DNA of 64,000 nt, from positions 186,001 to 250,000 of the forward strand of contig NZ_CP107942.1 in assembly GCF_036053395.1 (NCBI RefSeq). The letters are read 5' to 3'. Under the pieces are notes generated by a model. It was not told the DNA's origin. It searched no databases and saw nothing but the letters and a program-made list of their open reading frames with translations. The translations under genes were made by a program, and so were the position numbers. Of the stretch, positions 35,256 through 44,700 are shown in pieces (positions within the stretch are counted from its first letter, which is position 1; every line of letters starts with the position of its first letter). This stretch comes from Actinoplanes sp. NBC_00393 (GTDB lineage: Bacteria; Actinomycetota; Actinomycetes; Mycobacteriales; Micromonosporaceae).

Positions 35256-36287
35256 CTAGCTGCGGTTGGGCACCGGCATTGCCTGGTGCCTAGCGCCACG
35301 GCGCCTGGTCGAGCTCGGTGACGGCCGGTCCAATCGAGTCGTGGCGCTCGGCGGTACCAGGGGAACCCAATCAACCTCTCCGGCGCGTATGGCGACGGCA
35401 AGCCGCAACTCCGCCGCGCGCCGCCAGGCGCCGGCGAGAGCAACGCTGATGTCGAGCTTGTCGGCGACCGTAGCGAGAGCGACGCCGTCGAGCCGGGTGC
35501 TGGAGATCAACAGGCACTCGTCGGGCGTGATGATCGCCGCGGCGACCGCTCGGGCGAGTACCCAGTCAGGGTGATCCCACGGCTGCTGAGGCGGCAGCGA
35601 CCACGACCCAGCAACCCGGACCGCGGCGGCCTCCGACTGCCGGCTGATCGCCTGTTTGACCGCTCGGGCGCCGGCGTCGATCAGCTTGCCGGCGATGCGG
35701 CTCTGGCGGATGTCGAGAGTGCGCATTCGGTCGAGGAAGCCGGTCAGCAGTTCGCTGTCGCGGTCGCTGGAGTCGCCGGTCCACCCTCGGCCGAGCCGAC
35801 CCGCGGTGCGGCGAAGCCCCGGCATGGCGACGCCTACCGCGGCGAGCACCCAGGCGGGCCCGTCACGGCGTGCCCTGGTCACCAGGTCGCGCCAGACGTC
35901 GTCGCGGACGGCCCGGGGTGTCGCGTTCGAGACGAGCAGATTCTTCAGCTCGTCCAGCGGCAGCTGCCGGTCCGGAAGCCCGGCGAACGGCCGGCCGTCG
36001 AAGGTGAGCGGCCGCGGCTGGCAGGTGAGCAGGTCGAAGGCACGTTGCGCTGCGTCCAGCGGCGTGGACGGCCAGGACTGGCCGGTTCCGGCTCGGCGGG
36101 AGGTGGTCATGGCGTGGTCACTCCTTGATGACGGGGGAACGACATCCAGGAGCGCACGCCGAGCGAACCGGTTGACCAACAAGTCACCGGCGGGCCAGAC
36201 CCCGAATTGCCGCCCTGAGTTGGCCTGTTGGGCCAGCTCAGCGCGGTACTGCTCCAGTGCAGTACGGGTTCCGACATCGCTGGACAC
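35256..36287 (-). CDS. HTH protein of unknown role at head of transfer region
   Basis: 343 residues if started at GTG 36287, where the frame already reads protein-like (EQYRAELAQQANSGRQFGVWPAGDLLVNRFARRALLDV). An ATG at 36110 has AAGGAG ten bases upstream and would give 284 residues. The C-terminal third contains DECLLISSTRLDGVALATVADKLDISVALAGAWRRAAELRLAVAI, a sigma-70 region 4 or HTH-like pattern. No sigma region 2 is visible. May regulate the transfer operon downstream. Confidence 0.6.
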   Translation of the reverse strand: MSSDVGTRTALEQYRAELAQQANSGRQFGVWPAGDLLVNRFARRALLDVVPPSSRSDHAMTTSRRAGTGQSWPSTPLDAAQRAFDLLTCQPRPLTFDGRPFAGLPDRQLPLDELKNLLVSNATPRAVRDDVWRDLVTRARRDGPAWVLAAVGVAMPGLRRTAGRLGRGWTGDSSDRDSELLTGFLDRMRTLDIRQSRIAGKLIDAGARAVKQAISRQSEAAAVRVAGSWSLPPQQPWDHPDWVLARAVAAAIITPDECLLISSTRLDGVALATVADKLDISVALAGAWRRAAELRLAVAIRAGEVDWVPLVPPSATTRLDRPSPSSTRRRGARHQAMPVPNRS

Positions 36288-36506
36288 CGATGCTGCCGTC
36301 GTCGCAGGCAGGGCCGCCGTGTTGGGCGTGGTTGGTTCTCGTTGCCCGACGATCCCGCATAGGGATCAGGGACGGAGCCGGCCCCGGCTGGGCCAGTTGA
36401 CTGCCGGTTGGCGGCTGCGCCCGTGCTGTCGACGCGTGGTGGGGCTGCGGTTGGGCCATGCGTTGTTGTGAACACGGCCGGTCCGGCACGGAAGCCGAAC
36501 CTGCGT

Positions 36507-37163
36507 ATGACAGAAGAAGAACCTGAACTCGACCGGGACGCCGCGGATCCGCTCGCGCCGTCCGCGCTGATCGCAGCCGGCTCCATCGCCGTGGCGTCCT
36601 GGGAACCGCCGATCCCGATCTCCGTCTGGCGTGTTCCCGGCACCTACCCCGATCCGTACGAACTCACCCCACCGGTCGCGGCGTCGCTGATCGGCTTCTA
36701 CACCAGCCCCGGCGATATAGTGGTGTCGATCGGCCATGATCCGGCGCTCGCTGGTGCGGCCGGTGCCGGCGGCCGCACCTATCGCTGGGTTGCCGGGACC
36801 GACGCGCTGAACGGCCTGCAGCATGTGACCGGCATGGTCTCGCTGATCGTGCTGCCGTGGCCGCCTCATGAGCAGCGGACCGGGCTGAGCCAGGAGCGGC
36901 TCGTGCACATGTTCGGTGCCTGCCGCAGGTTGATGCGTTCCGACGGCTGCACCATCGTTGCCCTGGCCGCGACTGGCAGCGAGACCTACGCGGAACACAC
37001 CACCCCGATGCTCCCGGCCGCACGGCTCGCCGGGTTGGGCTGGTCGCAGCACATCGTCGCGATCACCGATCAACCCGATACGCCCGTCGCGCACCGGGAC
37101 GCCGACGGCGCCCTGCACATGGACTTCCTCGTCTTCGCGGTGCACCGGAGTCGCCATGCCTGA
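36507..37163 (+). CDS. Degenerate DNA-methyltransferase-like protein
   Basis: 218 residues from ATG 36507 (an in-frame GTG at 36478 is possible; RBS poor for both). It resembles the N-terminal member of paired methylase-like proteins: YELTPPVAASLIGFYTSPGDIVVSIGHDPALAGAAG occupies motif I, but the acidic/Gly residues of the SAM pocket are changed, and SLIVLPWPPHEQ stands where a catalytic (D/N/S)PPY motif would be. It overlaps the second methylase by 8 bases. Possibly a non-catalytic partner subunit (inference). Confidence 0.6.
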   Translation: MTEEEPELDRDAADPLAPSALIAAGSIAVASWEPPIPISVWRVPGTYPDPYELTPPVAASLIGFYTSPGDIVVSIGHDPALAGAAGAGGRTYRWVAGTDALNGLQHVTGMVSLIVLPWPPHEQRTGLSQERLVHMFGACRRLMRSDGCTIVALAATGSETYAEHTTPMLPAARLAGLGWSQHIVAITDQPDTPVAHRDADGALHMDFLVFAVHRSRHA

Positions 37164-38058
37164 GCGGGAACCGAAGTATGGCGTCTGCGACGATCCGTTC
37201 GTCGCAGCCGAGCAACCTGCGTCGCAGCGGCCGGCGATGGCATCGTTACTGGTCGGGCAGCGCAGCCTCATCGCGCAACGGCGCGGCCGGTACGTCGCCG
37301 GATCCACCGCGCATCCGGACCGGATGGCACCGGACCTGGCGGCCACGCTGATCCGTGACTACACGCGCCCCGGCGACCTGGTCGTCGACCCGTTCGCCGG
37401 CGTCGGCACCACCCTGATCGAAGCCGCCCACGCCGGCCGCGACGCGCTCGGCGTCGACTGCGACCCGGGTTGGGTCGCGCTGGTCCGCGCCAACATCGCC
37501 CTCGCCCGCCGCAACGGAGCCACCGGCCACAGCCGGATCCTGCGCGGCGACGCCACCGAACTGCCGCACGGTGTGCCACGAGAGCTGCGTGGCGCGGCCA
37601 GCCTGATCCTCACCGCGCCGCCGTCCAGCCGAACCATGCCCGGGCGTTCACAACGCGTCCGCGCGTCGGCAACGCCGCCCGCGCCGCCCGGAAGATCGTG
37701 CCGACGCGACCGCGTCGACCTGATCGACGGCATCACCGCCGTGTTGCTGGGTTGCGTGCCGCTGCTCAAGCCGGGCGGGCTCATCGTGCTGGTGTCCACG
37801 CCGCACCCGCGCGACCAGGTCCTCGACGCCGCCTCGGACAAGATCGTTCAGCAAGTCGCCGCCGACCTGAACGTCGTCGCCCGCCGGCACGCCGCCCACG
37901 CCGTACTGCGGGACGGACAACTCACGCCGTACGGCGCCAGCCGGCAAACTCGACCGGCCACGACCCACGGTGACAAGAAGACGGCTGTTGCCATCCGATA
38001 CGACGACATCGTCGTCCTGAGCCCTGCAGCTACGCGCGTGACGAGGCGGCGGCCTTGA
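37156..38058 (+). CDS. DNA-methyltransferase-like protein with intact SAM motif
   Basis: 300 residues. DLVVDPFAGVGTTLIEAAHAGRDALGVDCDP is the DPFxGxGTT SAM-binding motif of beta-class N4/N6 DNA methyltransferases (motif I after motif IV would be reversed order, but here motif IV-like LILTAPPSSR follows). The usual aromatic of PPY/PPF is replaced by Ser, so catalysis is doubtful. ATG 37156 overlaps the upstream gene by 8 bases, and the stop overlaps the AbrB-like start (TTGA). Might mark element DNA or regulate excision; role unknown. Confidence 0.68.
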   Translation: MPEREPKYGVCDDPFVAAEQPASQRPAMASLLVGQRSLIAQRRGRYVAGSTAHPDRMAPDLAATLIRDYTRPGDLVVDPFAGVGTTLIEAAHAGRDALGVDCDPGWVALVRANIALARRNGATGHSRILRGDATELPHGVPRELRGAASLILTAPPSSRTMPGRSQRVRASATPPAPPGRSCRRDRVDLIDGITAVLLGCVPLLKPGGLIVLVSTPHPRDQVLDAASDKIVQQVAADLNVVARRHAAHAVLRDGQLTPYGASRQTRPATTHGDKKTAVAIRYDDIVVLSPAATRVTRRRP

Positions 38059-38555
38059 ACGGCCGCCCACTGCGCAAGGCCCTTCCGGCGGTGCCCGGCT
38101 GGCATGATCTCGACTCGGATGTGCCAGCAAGCCGCAGTACGTCGAATCAGTCCACCGGTCTGCCGCTACCGCCGATCATCACGCGCAGGCCTGCCCATCC
38201 GATGTTCTTCGCCGTGTCCGTGGTCGACAGCCGCGGGCGAGTCGTCGCCGCCAGCATCATCGACACGCTGGGATGGCGGCCGGGACACGTTGTCGCCTTC
38301 GCCGTCTCCGAGGAGCAGGTCGTGACAGTGCAACGGCCGCTGGGAACGGCTACCCCGCGGAGTCTTCGGGGGACGATCCGCCGTAGCGGGCGACTGATTC
38401 TTCCGGCCACGCTGCGCCACCGGGCCGGAATCAATCAGGGGAATCGCCTTCTGCTGGCGGCGAACGAAACCTCGCAGCTCCTGCAGATCTATCCAGCACT
38501 GGTGCTTGCCGCCATCCTGCAAGGCCACCACGACGTCAACTGGCGGGCGCGGTGA
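38055..38555 (+). CDS. AbrB/SpoVT-like DNA-binding protein
   Basis: 166 residues if started at TTG 38055, which overlaps the methylase stop. The C-terminal part GTIRRSGRLILPATLRHRAGINQGNRLLLAAN is a swapped-hairpin AbrB motif; the VSVVDSRGRVVAASIIDTLGWRPGHVVAFAVSEEQ stretch looks like a second copy. A later ATG at 38202 is possible. Stop overlaps the integrase GTG (GTGA), so it may control integrase synthesis. Confidence 0.6.
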   Translation: MNGRPLRKALPAVPGWHDLDSDVPASRSTSNQSTGLPLPPIITRRPAHPMFFAVSVVDSRGRVVAASIIDTLGWRPGHVVAFAVSEEQVVTVQRPLGTATPRSLRGTIRRSGRLILPATLRHRAGINQGNRLLLAANETSQLLQIYPALVLAAILQGHHDVNWRAR

Positions 38556-39607
38556 CCGTCCCAGCAGAATCGTCCGCAGCCGCCAGCATCGCCACGATCA
38601 CCGCCCTGCTGAACCACCTCGGCATCACCCCCGAGCAACTCCTCGACCAGACGTCCGGGCCGAAGCCGGAGCCGCCAACCTTCGACCAGTACATTCCCCA
38701 AGTCGCCGCCGCGGTCAGCCCAGGCACCCGCCGTCTGTACGAGACCTACTGGCGGCGGGTCCGCGAAAAGTGGGGCAACCGACGCATCGACGAGCCCTCG
38801 CCGCTGGAGATCAGGCAGCTCGCGGAGGAAGTGCGCAGCACCGTGGTGGCTCGACGCAACGCCCGGGGTGGCAGATCAGCGGCGGAGCACCTCATCGCCG
38901 CCCTGCGCTGCCTCTACCGGTACGCAGCCGCCGACCGGTTGATCGACAAATCGAAGAACCCGGCGGCCCGCGTCGCCAAACCCCGGCGGCAGGCCAGCAC
39001 ACGCCGCGCGCTTCCGGACAAAGGCCTCGCGCAGATCATCGAGGTCGCCGCGAGCACCGGCAACGATCCCGACCTCGACTCGCTCATCCTCCGCCTGCAC
39101 ATCGAGACGGCATGCCGACGGGCCGGGGCCCTCGCCATCCAGCGCAGTGATCTCGACGTTGAGCAATGCCTCGTCCGGCTCCACGAGAAAGGCGAAACCA
39201 TACGATGGCAGCCAATCTCGCCCAGCCTGACGGCAGCTCTGGTAGCGCACTTCGCGCAGCGGGGTGATGGGCAAACGGAAGGTCAACTGCTGCGGTACCG
39301 CAACGGCCAACCGATCACCCGCCGCCGCTACGACTACCTCTGGCAGCGCATCGGCAAGCACCTGCCCTGGGTGGCCACCCAACAGATCAGCACCCACTGG
39401 CTCCGTCACACCACCCTCACCTGGGTCGAACGCCAATTCGGATACGCGATCGCCCGCGCCTACGCTGGCCACAGCGGCAGGAGCGACGCCGGAACTACCT
39501 CCAGCTACATCAAGGCGGACGTCGAGGAGGTCGCCGTGGCGTTGTCGACGCTCAGTCGGGAGGCGCATCCGCTAGCGCTGTCTCAGCGAGATCGTTCTCG
39601 CCAGTGA
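38552..39607 (+). CDS. Tyrosine site-specific recombinase (element integrase)
   Basis: 351 residues. Core-binding SAM-like region (residues ~45-150), then the catalytic set: Arg in ETACRRAGALAIQ, His-x-x-Arg in STHWLRHTTLTW, His in AYAGHSGRSDAG and the nucleophile Tyr in TSSYIKADVEEV. All catalytic residues are present, so it should be active. GTG 38552 overlaps the AbrB-like stop. A decayed homologue lies at 47380, beside tRNA-Leu. Predicted to insert and excise the conjugative element; the attachment site probably lies shortly downstream or at tRNA-Leu. Confidence 0.9.
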   Translation: MTVPAESSAAASIATITALLNHLGITPEQLLDQTSGPKPEPPTFDQYIPQVAAAVSPGTRRLYETYWRRVREKWGNRRIDEPSPLEIRQLAEEVRSTVVARRNARGGRSAAEHLIAALRCLYRYAAADRLIDKSKNPAARVAKPRRQASTRRALPDKGLAQIIEVAASTGNDPDLDSLILRLHIETACRRAGALAIQRSDLDVEQCLVRLHEKGETIRWQPISPSLTAALVAHFAQRGDGQTEGQLLRYRNGQPITRRRYDYLWQRIGKHLPWVATQQISTHWLRHTTLTWVERQFGYAIARAYAGHSGRSDAGTTSSYIKADVEEVAVALSTLSREAHPLALSQRDRSRQ

Positions 39608-39911
39608 GCCGCTGATGGGCTCGCGGGTTCCCTGATTGCCGCAGTCCTGTCCCAACAGGGCGGTTAGCGTGTTCCCGTAAACCGACCGGACGTTGATCTT
39701 CGCTTCGTGCTCTTGGTCAAGGTTTAGATTGAGTTACAACCTGGAACAGCATGGGCCAACCGATTCCGAGGTCTTGGCGGCTAACCTCGCTGGCGTCGAG
39801 TTCGGTCTCGATGTCCAGATGACAGGTCTAGCGGCTCCGAAGCGGCAGCCCCGGGCAATCGCTGTGGTACGAAAGATGACCTCTGAGCGGAGCCTGGCTA
39901 CGGTCGATGGC
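39608..39911. other. Spacer after integrase, possible element edge
   Basis: No gene is visible. Tyrosine integrase genes often lie next to their attachment site, so an att core may be here, but I find no copy of the tRNA-Leu 3' end in it. A 129-codon frame starting at 39693 crosses the region but looks protein-like only from about 39870. Confidence 0.3.
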
Positions 39912-40082
39912 ATGACTGATGAAACGCGTATCGCTCTCAAAAACCTGCTCTGGTTGCAGGAGAACCGCGACGGCGTCGAGATCGACTGGAACACCGACAC
40001 GCTCAGCTACGGCGACGGCGGCGGTGTCCTCGACCTACTGACCGAGCCCGGCTTTACGCCGGCTACGGCGATGAAGGCCTGA
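39912..40082 (+). CDS. Small acidic protein of unknown function
   Basis: 56 residues (MTDETRIALKNLLWLQENRDG then VEIDWNTDTLSYGDGG) with protein-like composition; an in-frame ATG at 39876 would add 12 residues. No clear RBS for either. No family recognised. It is convergent with the membrane protein at 40107. Confidence 0.45.
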   Translation: MTDETRIALKNLLWLQENRDGVEIDWNTDTLSYGDGGGVLDLLTEPGFTPATAMKA

Positions 40083-40106
40083 AGCTGTAGCCGGCCGCCC
40101 TCCGGG

Positions 40107-40886
40107 TCACGGATACCCTGCTTCTGGTGTTTCGGACGGGGGTTCCTCCAACCCGCGGCGGAGCCACGCCTTGTACTCGGGGTCAAGCTTGCGAACAGCG
40201 TCCTTGAGTTCGTCTAACCCTCGGTTTGTTCGCTTGATCTCTTGGACCAGGGTGTGGAAGGAGGTTTCGCCGATCCACACGTCGCGCAACGCGTCCAAGT
40301 CGACGTCGTAAGTTTCAGTGGGAAGAGCGCCGAACGGGCCGTCCGCCTCCACCCTGAAACTGAAGACTGTCGGGAATTTGCCATTGAATATCACTCCTCC
40401 GATTCCAAAGAGGTGCTGCATCCGGTGCCCGGGCGGCATCACCAGGACCGGGTCTGTGAAGATCCGCCACTCGTGCATCTTCTTGCCATCGGATCGGATC
40501 AGCTCGGTTGAGGGCGTAATGCGAACATTGCGGGCCGCTGTCTTGCCCAGGTTCTCAACGACCAGCACCAGCACGCTCGGGTCTGTGCGTCCCTGCTGGA
40601 TGGACACCACCACGGCGGGCAGCAGCGCATCGCGCTCAGCCGTCCGCCGTTGAAATTCCACGAGCTCCGACTGCTCAACCTGGCGCAGCAATAGTGCGGT
40701 CTGCTCGCGGCTGACCTTCACCTGCTCGCGTGCTGCGGTAGCCTGCTCCCTCGCGGCTGCGGCCTGCTCTCGCGCTGACCTTGCCGACCGCGCGGCGAAG
40801 ATGATTCCGACGAGCGCGGCGACTGCCACGAGTACCGCGGCTCGGTCGACGTTGAACCAGCGGATGGCGTCGATGAGGGCGTTCAC
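40107..40886 (-). CDS. Single-span membrane protein with coiled coil
   Basis: 259 residues. One membrane segment (VLVAVAALVGIIFAA, residues ~18-32) is followed by a repeating heptad segment of AREQAAAAREQATAAREQ type up to about residue 75, then a soluble domain with VVSIQQGRTDPSVLVLVVENLGKTAARNVRITPS, like immunoglobulin-type domains of small membrane proteins. Base composition is slightly less GC-biased than the transfer genes, as for accessory cargo. Function unknown. Confidence 0.6.
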   Translation of the reverse strand: MNALIDAIRWFNVDRAAVLVAVAALVGIIFAARSARSAREQAAAAREQATAAREQVKVSREQTALLLRQVEQSELVEFQRRTAERDALLPAVVVSIQQGRTDPSVLVLVVENLGKTAARNVRITPSTELIRSDGKKMHEWRIFTDPVLVMPPGHRMQHLFGIGGVIFNGKFPTVFSFRVEADGPFGALPTETYDVDLDALRDVWIGETSFHTLVQEIKRTNRGLDELKDAVRKLDPEYKAWLRRGLEEPPSETPEAGYP

Positions 40887-41014
40887 CGGACGACCATACG
40901 ATCTACTCGCTTCTCGTCTGATGCGCCGTATGGTCAGGCCCCTTTGATCCCCCGCTTCCTCGACGGCGCTTGAAGCGGCCCCCAGCGCCCATTAGGTCAC
41001 CTTTGGTCGGTACC

Positions 41015-41689
41015 ATGGCCGATTGCTTGCTCCTACGCATCCCTCGCCCGGTGAACGACTCCGGCAGGCATCCGGTCAGTGTTCTGCCGTTGCCGGTCTT
41101 GGATCTGCGGGTCGAGCGCTTCCTAGCGGCGCTCAACATTGCGTATCACTTGACCCTGCTGACGACTGCGCTTGATCATCCGGCTTTACTGCTGCCGGGC
41201 CTGTTGATCATCGACTCGCCGCGCAAAGCCATCGGTGCCGGTGATCGAGACCGCGAACTCGCCCACCGGATCTATGCCCGGCTGGTAACGCTCGCAGAAG
41301 CGTACAAGGACCGAATCCAGTTGATGGTGGCCGACAACGACATCCCCGCCGAGCACGTGACATCCCGCAACATGGTCGAACTGACCTCCGAGCGCTCGAC
41401 CGTTCCGGGCGTCACCAACACCGGTGTTTGGACAAGGGCAGCGAGTCGAGGATCTCTAACCATCGTGTCGGAGCAACCAGCTCGTTGGCACGACGGGCCG
41501 ACAGCGAAATCTAGCGGCCCGCTCCGGGCTCGAATCTCGGATGCGAAGGTCGCTCACGTCTGGACGGCTCTACTACACAACCGCCCATCTGCAAGTCCAA
41601 CGGGAACCGCCTATATGAACGAGCCGGACAAATGTAAGCGGAGCGCGGCTAGATTAGCGGCGCGGGAGGGACTCCGCCGGCTCGGCTGA
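41015..41689 (+). pseudogene. Remnant of SMC/RecN-like ATPase C-terminus
   Basis: LLLPGLLIIDSPRKAIG followed by RELAHRIYARLVTLAEAYKDRIQLMVADNDIP is the Walker B/D-loop end of a large SMC-like ATPase, but the Walker A part and the coiled coil are absent, and the ABC signature that should precede NIAYHLTLL is garbled (it partly reappears in another frame near 41105 with a stop). The frame continues with low-complexity text to a stop at 41689. Best read as a decayed fragment of a defence- or repair-type ATPase. Confidence 0.5.
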
Positions 41690-41782
41690 GATACGTTCTT
41701 CGGGAAAGAATCGAACGGCGACGGTGAACGGTCGCATCCGACGAAGCTACTAGTGCAGCGTTGAACGGCGCCTCGAGCGTCG

Positions 41783-44700
41783 ATGGCGGTCAAGGTGAGC
41801 GTGACAGAGTTTGAGGAAATCTCTTCTGCCCGGGTATTCGCTGCCCGGCAGGCAGATCGACTGCGTACGCCAATGGTGCAGGAAAGTCAGCTACCGCTAC
41901 GGGAGCTGACACCCGAAGTATTCGAGCGGTTGGTGGCGGAGTTTGCGTTGCAGGTCGAGGGTTTACGCAACGCGCACTTCTACGGCAGAAGAGGACAGAA
42001 GCAGTACGGCCTTGACGTCGTCGGCACCACCAGGGATGGAAGGACGGTTGTCTATCAGGCGAAGCGCTTTCAGTCGATCACGATCGAGGATGTCCGTGAG
42101 GCAGTTGAGGCATACGCGGGGAAGCCGGACAGCCGTATGGACCCGTCGACGCGGCGGTTCGGAGCCAGTCAGTTCGTCCTGGCTACCTCGGCGCCCATCG
42201 AGGAGGACACGGGCTTTACTGACGATCTGCTGTCCCTGTGCGCCAAGTACGACGAACGAGGGCTCGCGGTAGACGTCTATGGTGCCGAGCACCTGTCCCG
42301 GTCGCTGCGTGATGCGAGCGGTCTGGTGTACGCCATCTTCGGCCCCGACTGGTCGCGGGCCTTCTGCGGCGTCGAACCCCCTCCGCCGACACCCGGCAGG
42401 CCGTCGGCGTACGGACTGCTGGAGGGCCCCTTGGAGGAGCTGGGTCTCGCCGAGGTGCCCTCTCGCGCGAGGACAATCGCCCAGCAGGATCCGGAAAACG
42501 GAGCGCAGCTGCTGGCGAGCATTGCGGGCGAACTGCGCGCCCACGGCTACCGAGGACATGCCGACACCTTCATCCGCGAAGCAGCACAGACCCTGCTCGA
42601 TGCCGGTCTCGCTGCGTTGGCCTCCGACATCTTGTGGGATGTCGCGATGTCACGATTCTTTCTCGGCGCCGACTCGCCACCGGATGTGCGTAGCCTGTCG
42701 GCACACCTGCCTGACGACCCGGTGCGGGCGGCCCGGTGGGCCGCGCTCGATGAAGTTAGCGCATGGTACGGGTGGACGAGCAGCCCTGCCGCGATCTTTC
42801 CTGCGTTGGACATCCTGCGCGACGCGGACGATTCGGAATACGCCGTCCTAGCGTGCATCGCGATGGAACAGGCCCTCACCGACGGACTGTTCACCGGCGC
42901 ATTCTCGGCACCCCCGCCGACTAGTACGGCCACCGCGGACCCCAATGACAGCAGCACCACCGCGAACCGATTGCTTGATCACGGCCAGCATGCGGCGACG
43001 ATCTGCCGCGACCGGGTATGGCGGTGCCGCTTACGCTGCGCCGTCGCCGACGCCAGCCTTGACCGGCTGGAGCGGGCCCCGTCGACCAGAGACGTGGCGT
43101 CCCACTACGACAGCATTGTGATCGACGCCGGAGCCGGCCGGATACCGCCGGCGGCCGCGGCACTCGCGTTCGCCCGATGCGCCCGCGCGTACGCCACCGC
43201 AGGCGATGTCGAGACATCAGTTGACCACTGGCGCCGAAGCTTTATGGAATCGGTGCGTGCAGAGTATGGCGGCGACGCCCGCAGCGCGATCACCAGCCTC
43301 GAGCAGACCGCGTCCCTGGCCGGTTTGCCGGACCTCACCGCCCTGTCGAATGTTCTGGCCGGCATTCCGGACCGGCGCAGCTTCCTCGGAGGCTCATACG
43401 ACAGCTACCTCAGCGCGCTGGAGGATCTCCACAGCAGCCGGTTGCGCGCCGCGATCCGGCAGGCGCGGCGCAGTCTGCTGCAGGAGCGTGCCGGTGGGTA
43501 CATCAGTGGGGAAAGGCTGACCCGAAGGATCCTGTCCGACGTTCTCGAAAAGGCAGCGCGGCCGTCGGAAGCCGTCGTCCAGGCGGTGCTTGCCGGAGAT
43601 CACAAGTTGGCAGTAAGGCAGGCCGACGGGACCCAGGAATGGATCGACCTCGTGCCGATCGCGCACGCTGGGCCACCGTGGGTCGCAGCGGCAGCGATCC
43701 GTGTACTCGCCGCCCAGCAAGAACTCGTCCCCGATGACCGGATCGCCGAGATCGTCGACCTTATGCTCGTCCCGGCCGAGGTGGCCTGGCAGACGTGGCA
43801 CCTGCTAGCCGTGCCACCCGTCGCTGCGTTCAACGCACTGGCCAGTTTCGCGTTCCGAGTGGACGTCGCTCGGGCAGAACGGTTGGTTGCCCTTGCCGAA
43901 CCGGGGATGTCCCAGGAATCGGTTTACACGAAGCAGGCTGCTCTGATTGTTGCTCGCATCGCCGTCCGGTTCCCCGAGTACGTGGACCGCGCGGTCGAGT
44001 TGTTCCGTTCCGCCATCACCGCGTACACGATCGGCGATGACCTGTGGTCCGTGATCCGGCAGCTCCCGGACCTGCTCGCGCCGCTCACCGACGACATCCG
44101 CGCCAGTGCGGCACGCGGGAATCATCATGCGGTCCGGACGCTGAGCGAATGGGGTATCGCGACCACGGAGACGCGTCGGACTGCGCGCGAGAACGCGTAC
44201 CGGCTATTGCGCACGCCGATCGGCCGGGTATCCAACAGCGTCGGACTAAGCGTCTTTAGGGAGAACACCGCGCAGCTAGTGCGGGCGCTCGTCCGATCCG
44301 GCAACGACGACGATGGGCCGCTGAACCTTCAGCTCCCTCCCGGCGATGAGGCCGATGACCGCCTGCCCAATGACGATCATGCGGCGATCGGCGTGCTAGT
44401 GGCCGGCGACGTGACCGACCTCGCGGCAGCAGTCGTGGACAAGCTCCTTGACCTGGCCGGCGACCATCTCGCCTCCGGCCAGAGCCGCGCCGAGGCAGTC
44501 CGCGCTGTCGTGGCAATGCGTGACGTGGTTCCCCCAGCCCGGGCGCTGGAGATCGCGGAAGCTTTCCTCCGCCTTTCCCGCGAGGTCGGGCTTCACCCGC
44601 TCGATGCGCTCGCGTTCACCACAGATCCGCTGGCGTCCGTCCGCATGACGAACCCACCGGAGACATTGCAGGCAGCGGCGGCGGACGCCGCCAGCCGGCT

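Noticed and set aside
34612..35443. Upstream extensions of transfer-gene frames on the minus strand
   Set aside because: They are Pro/Arg-rich, have no RBS and would cross the control region with the palindromes; the membrane proteins start naturally at their first hydrophobic segments.
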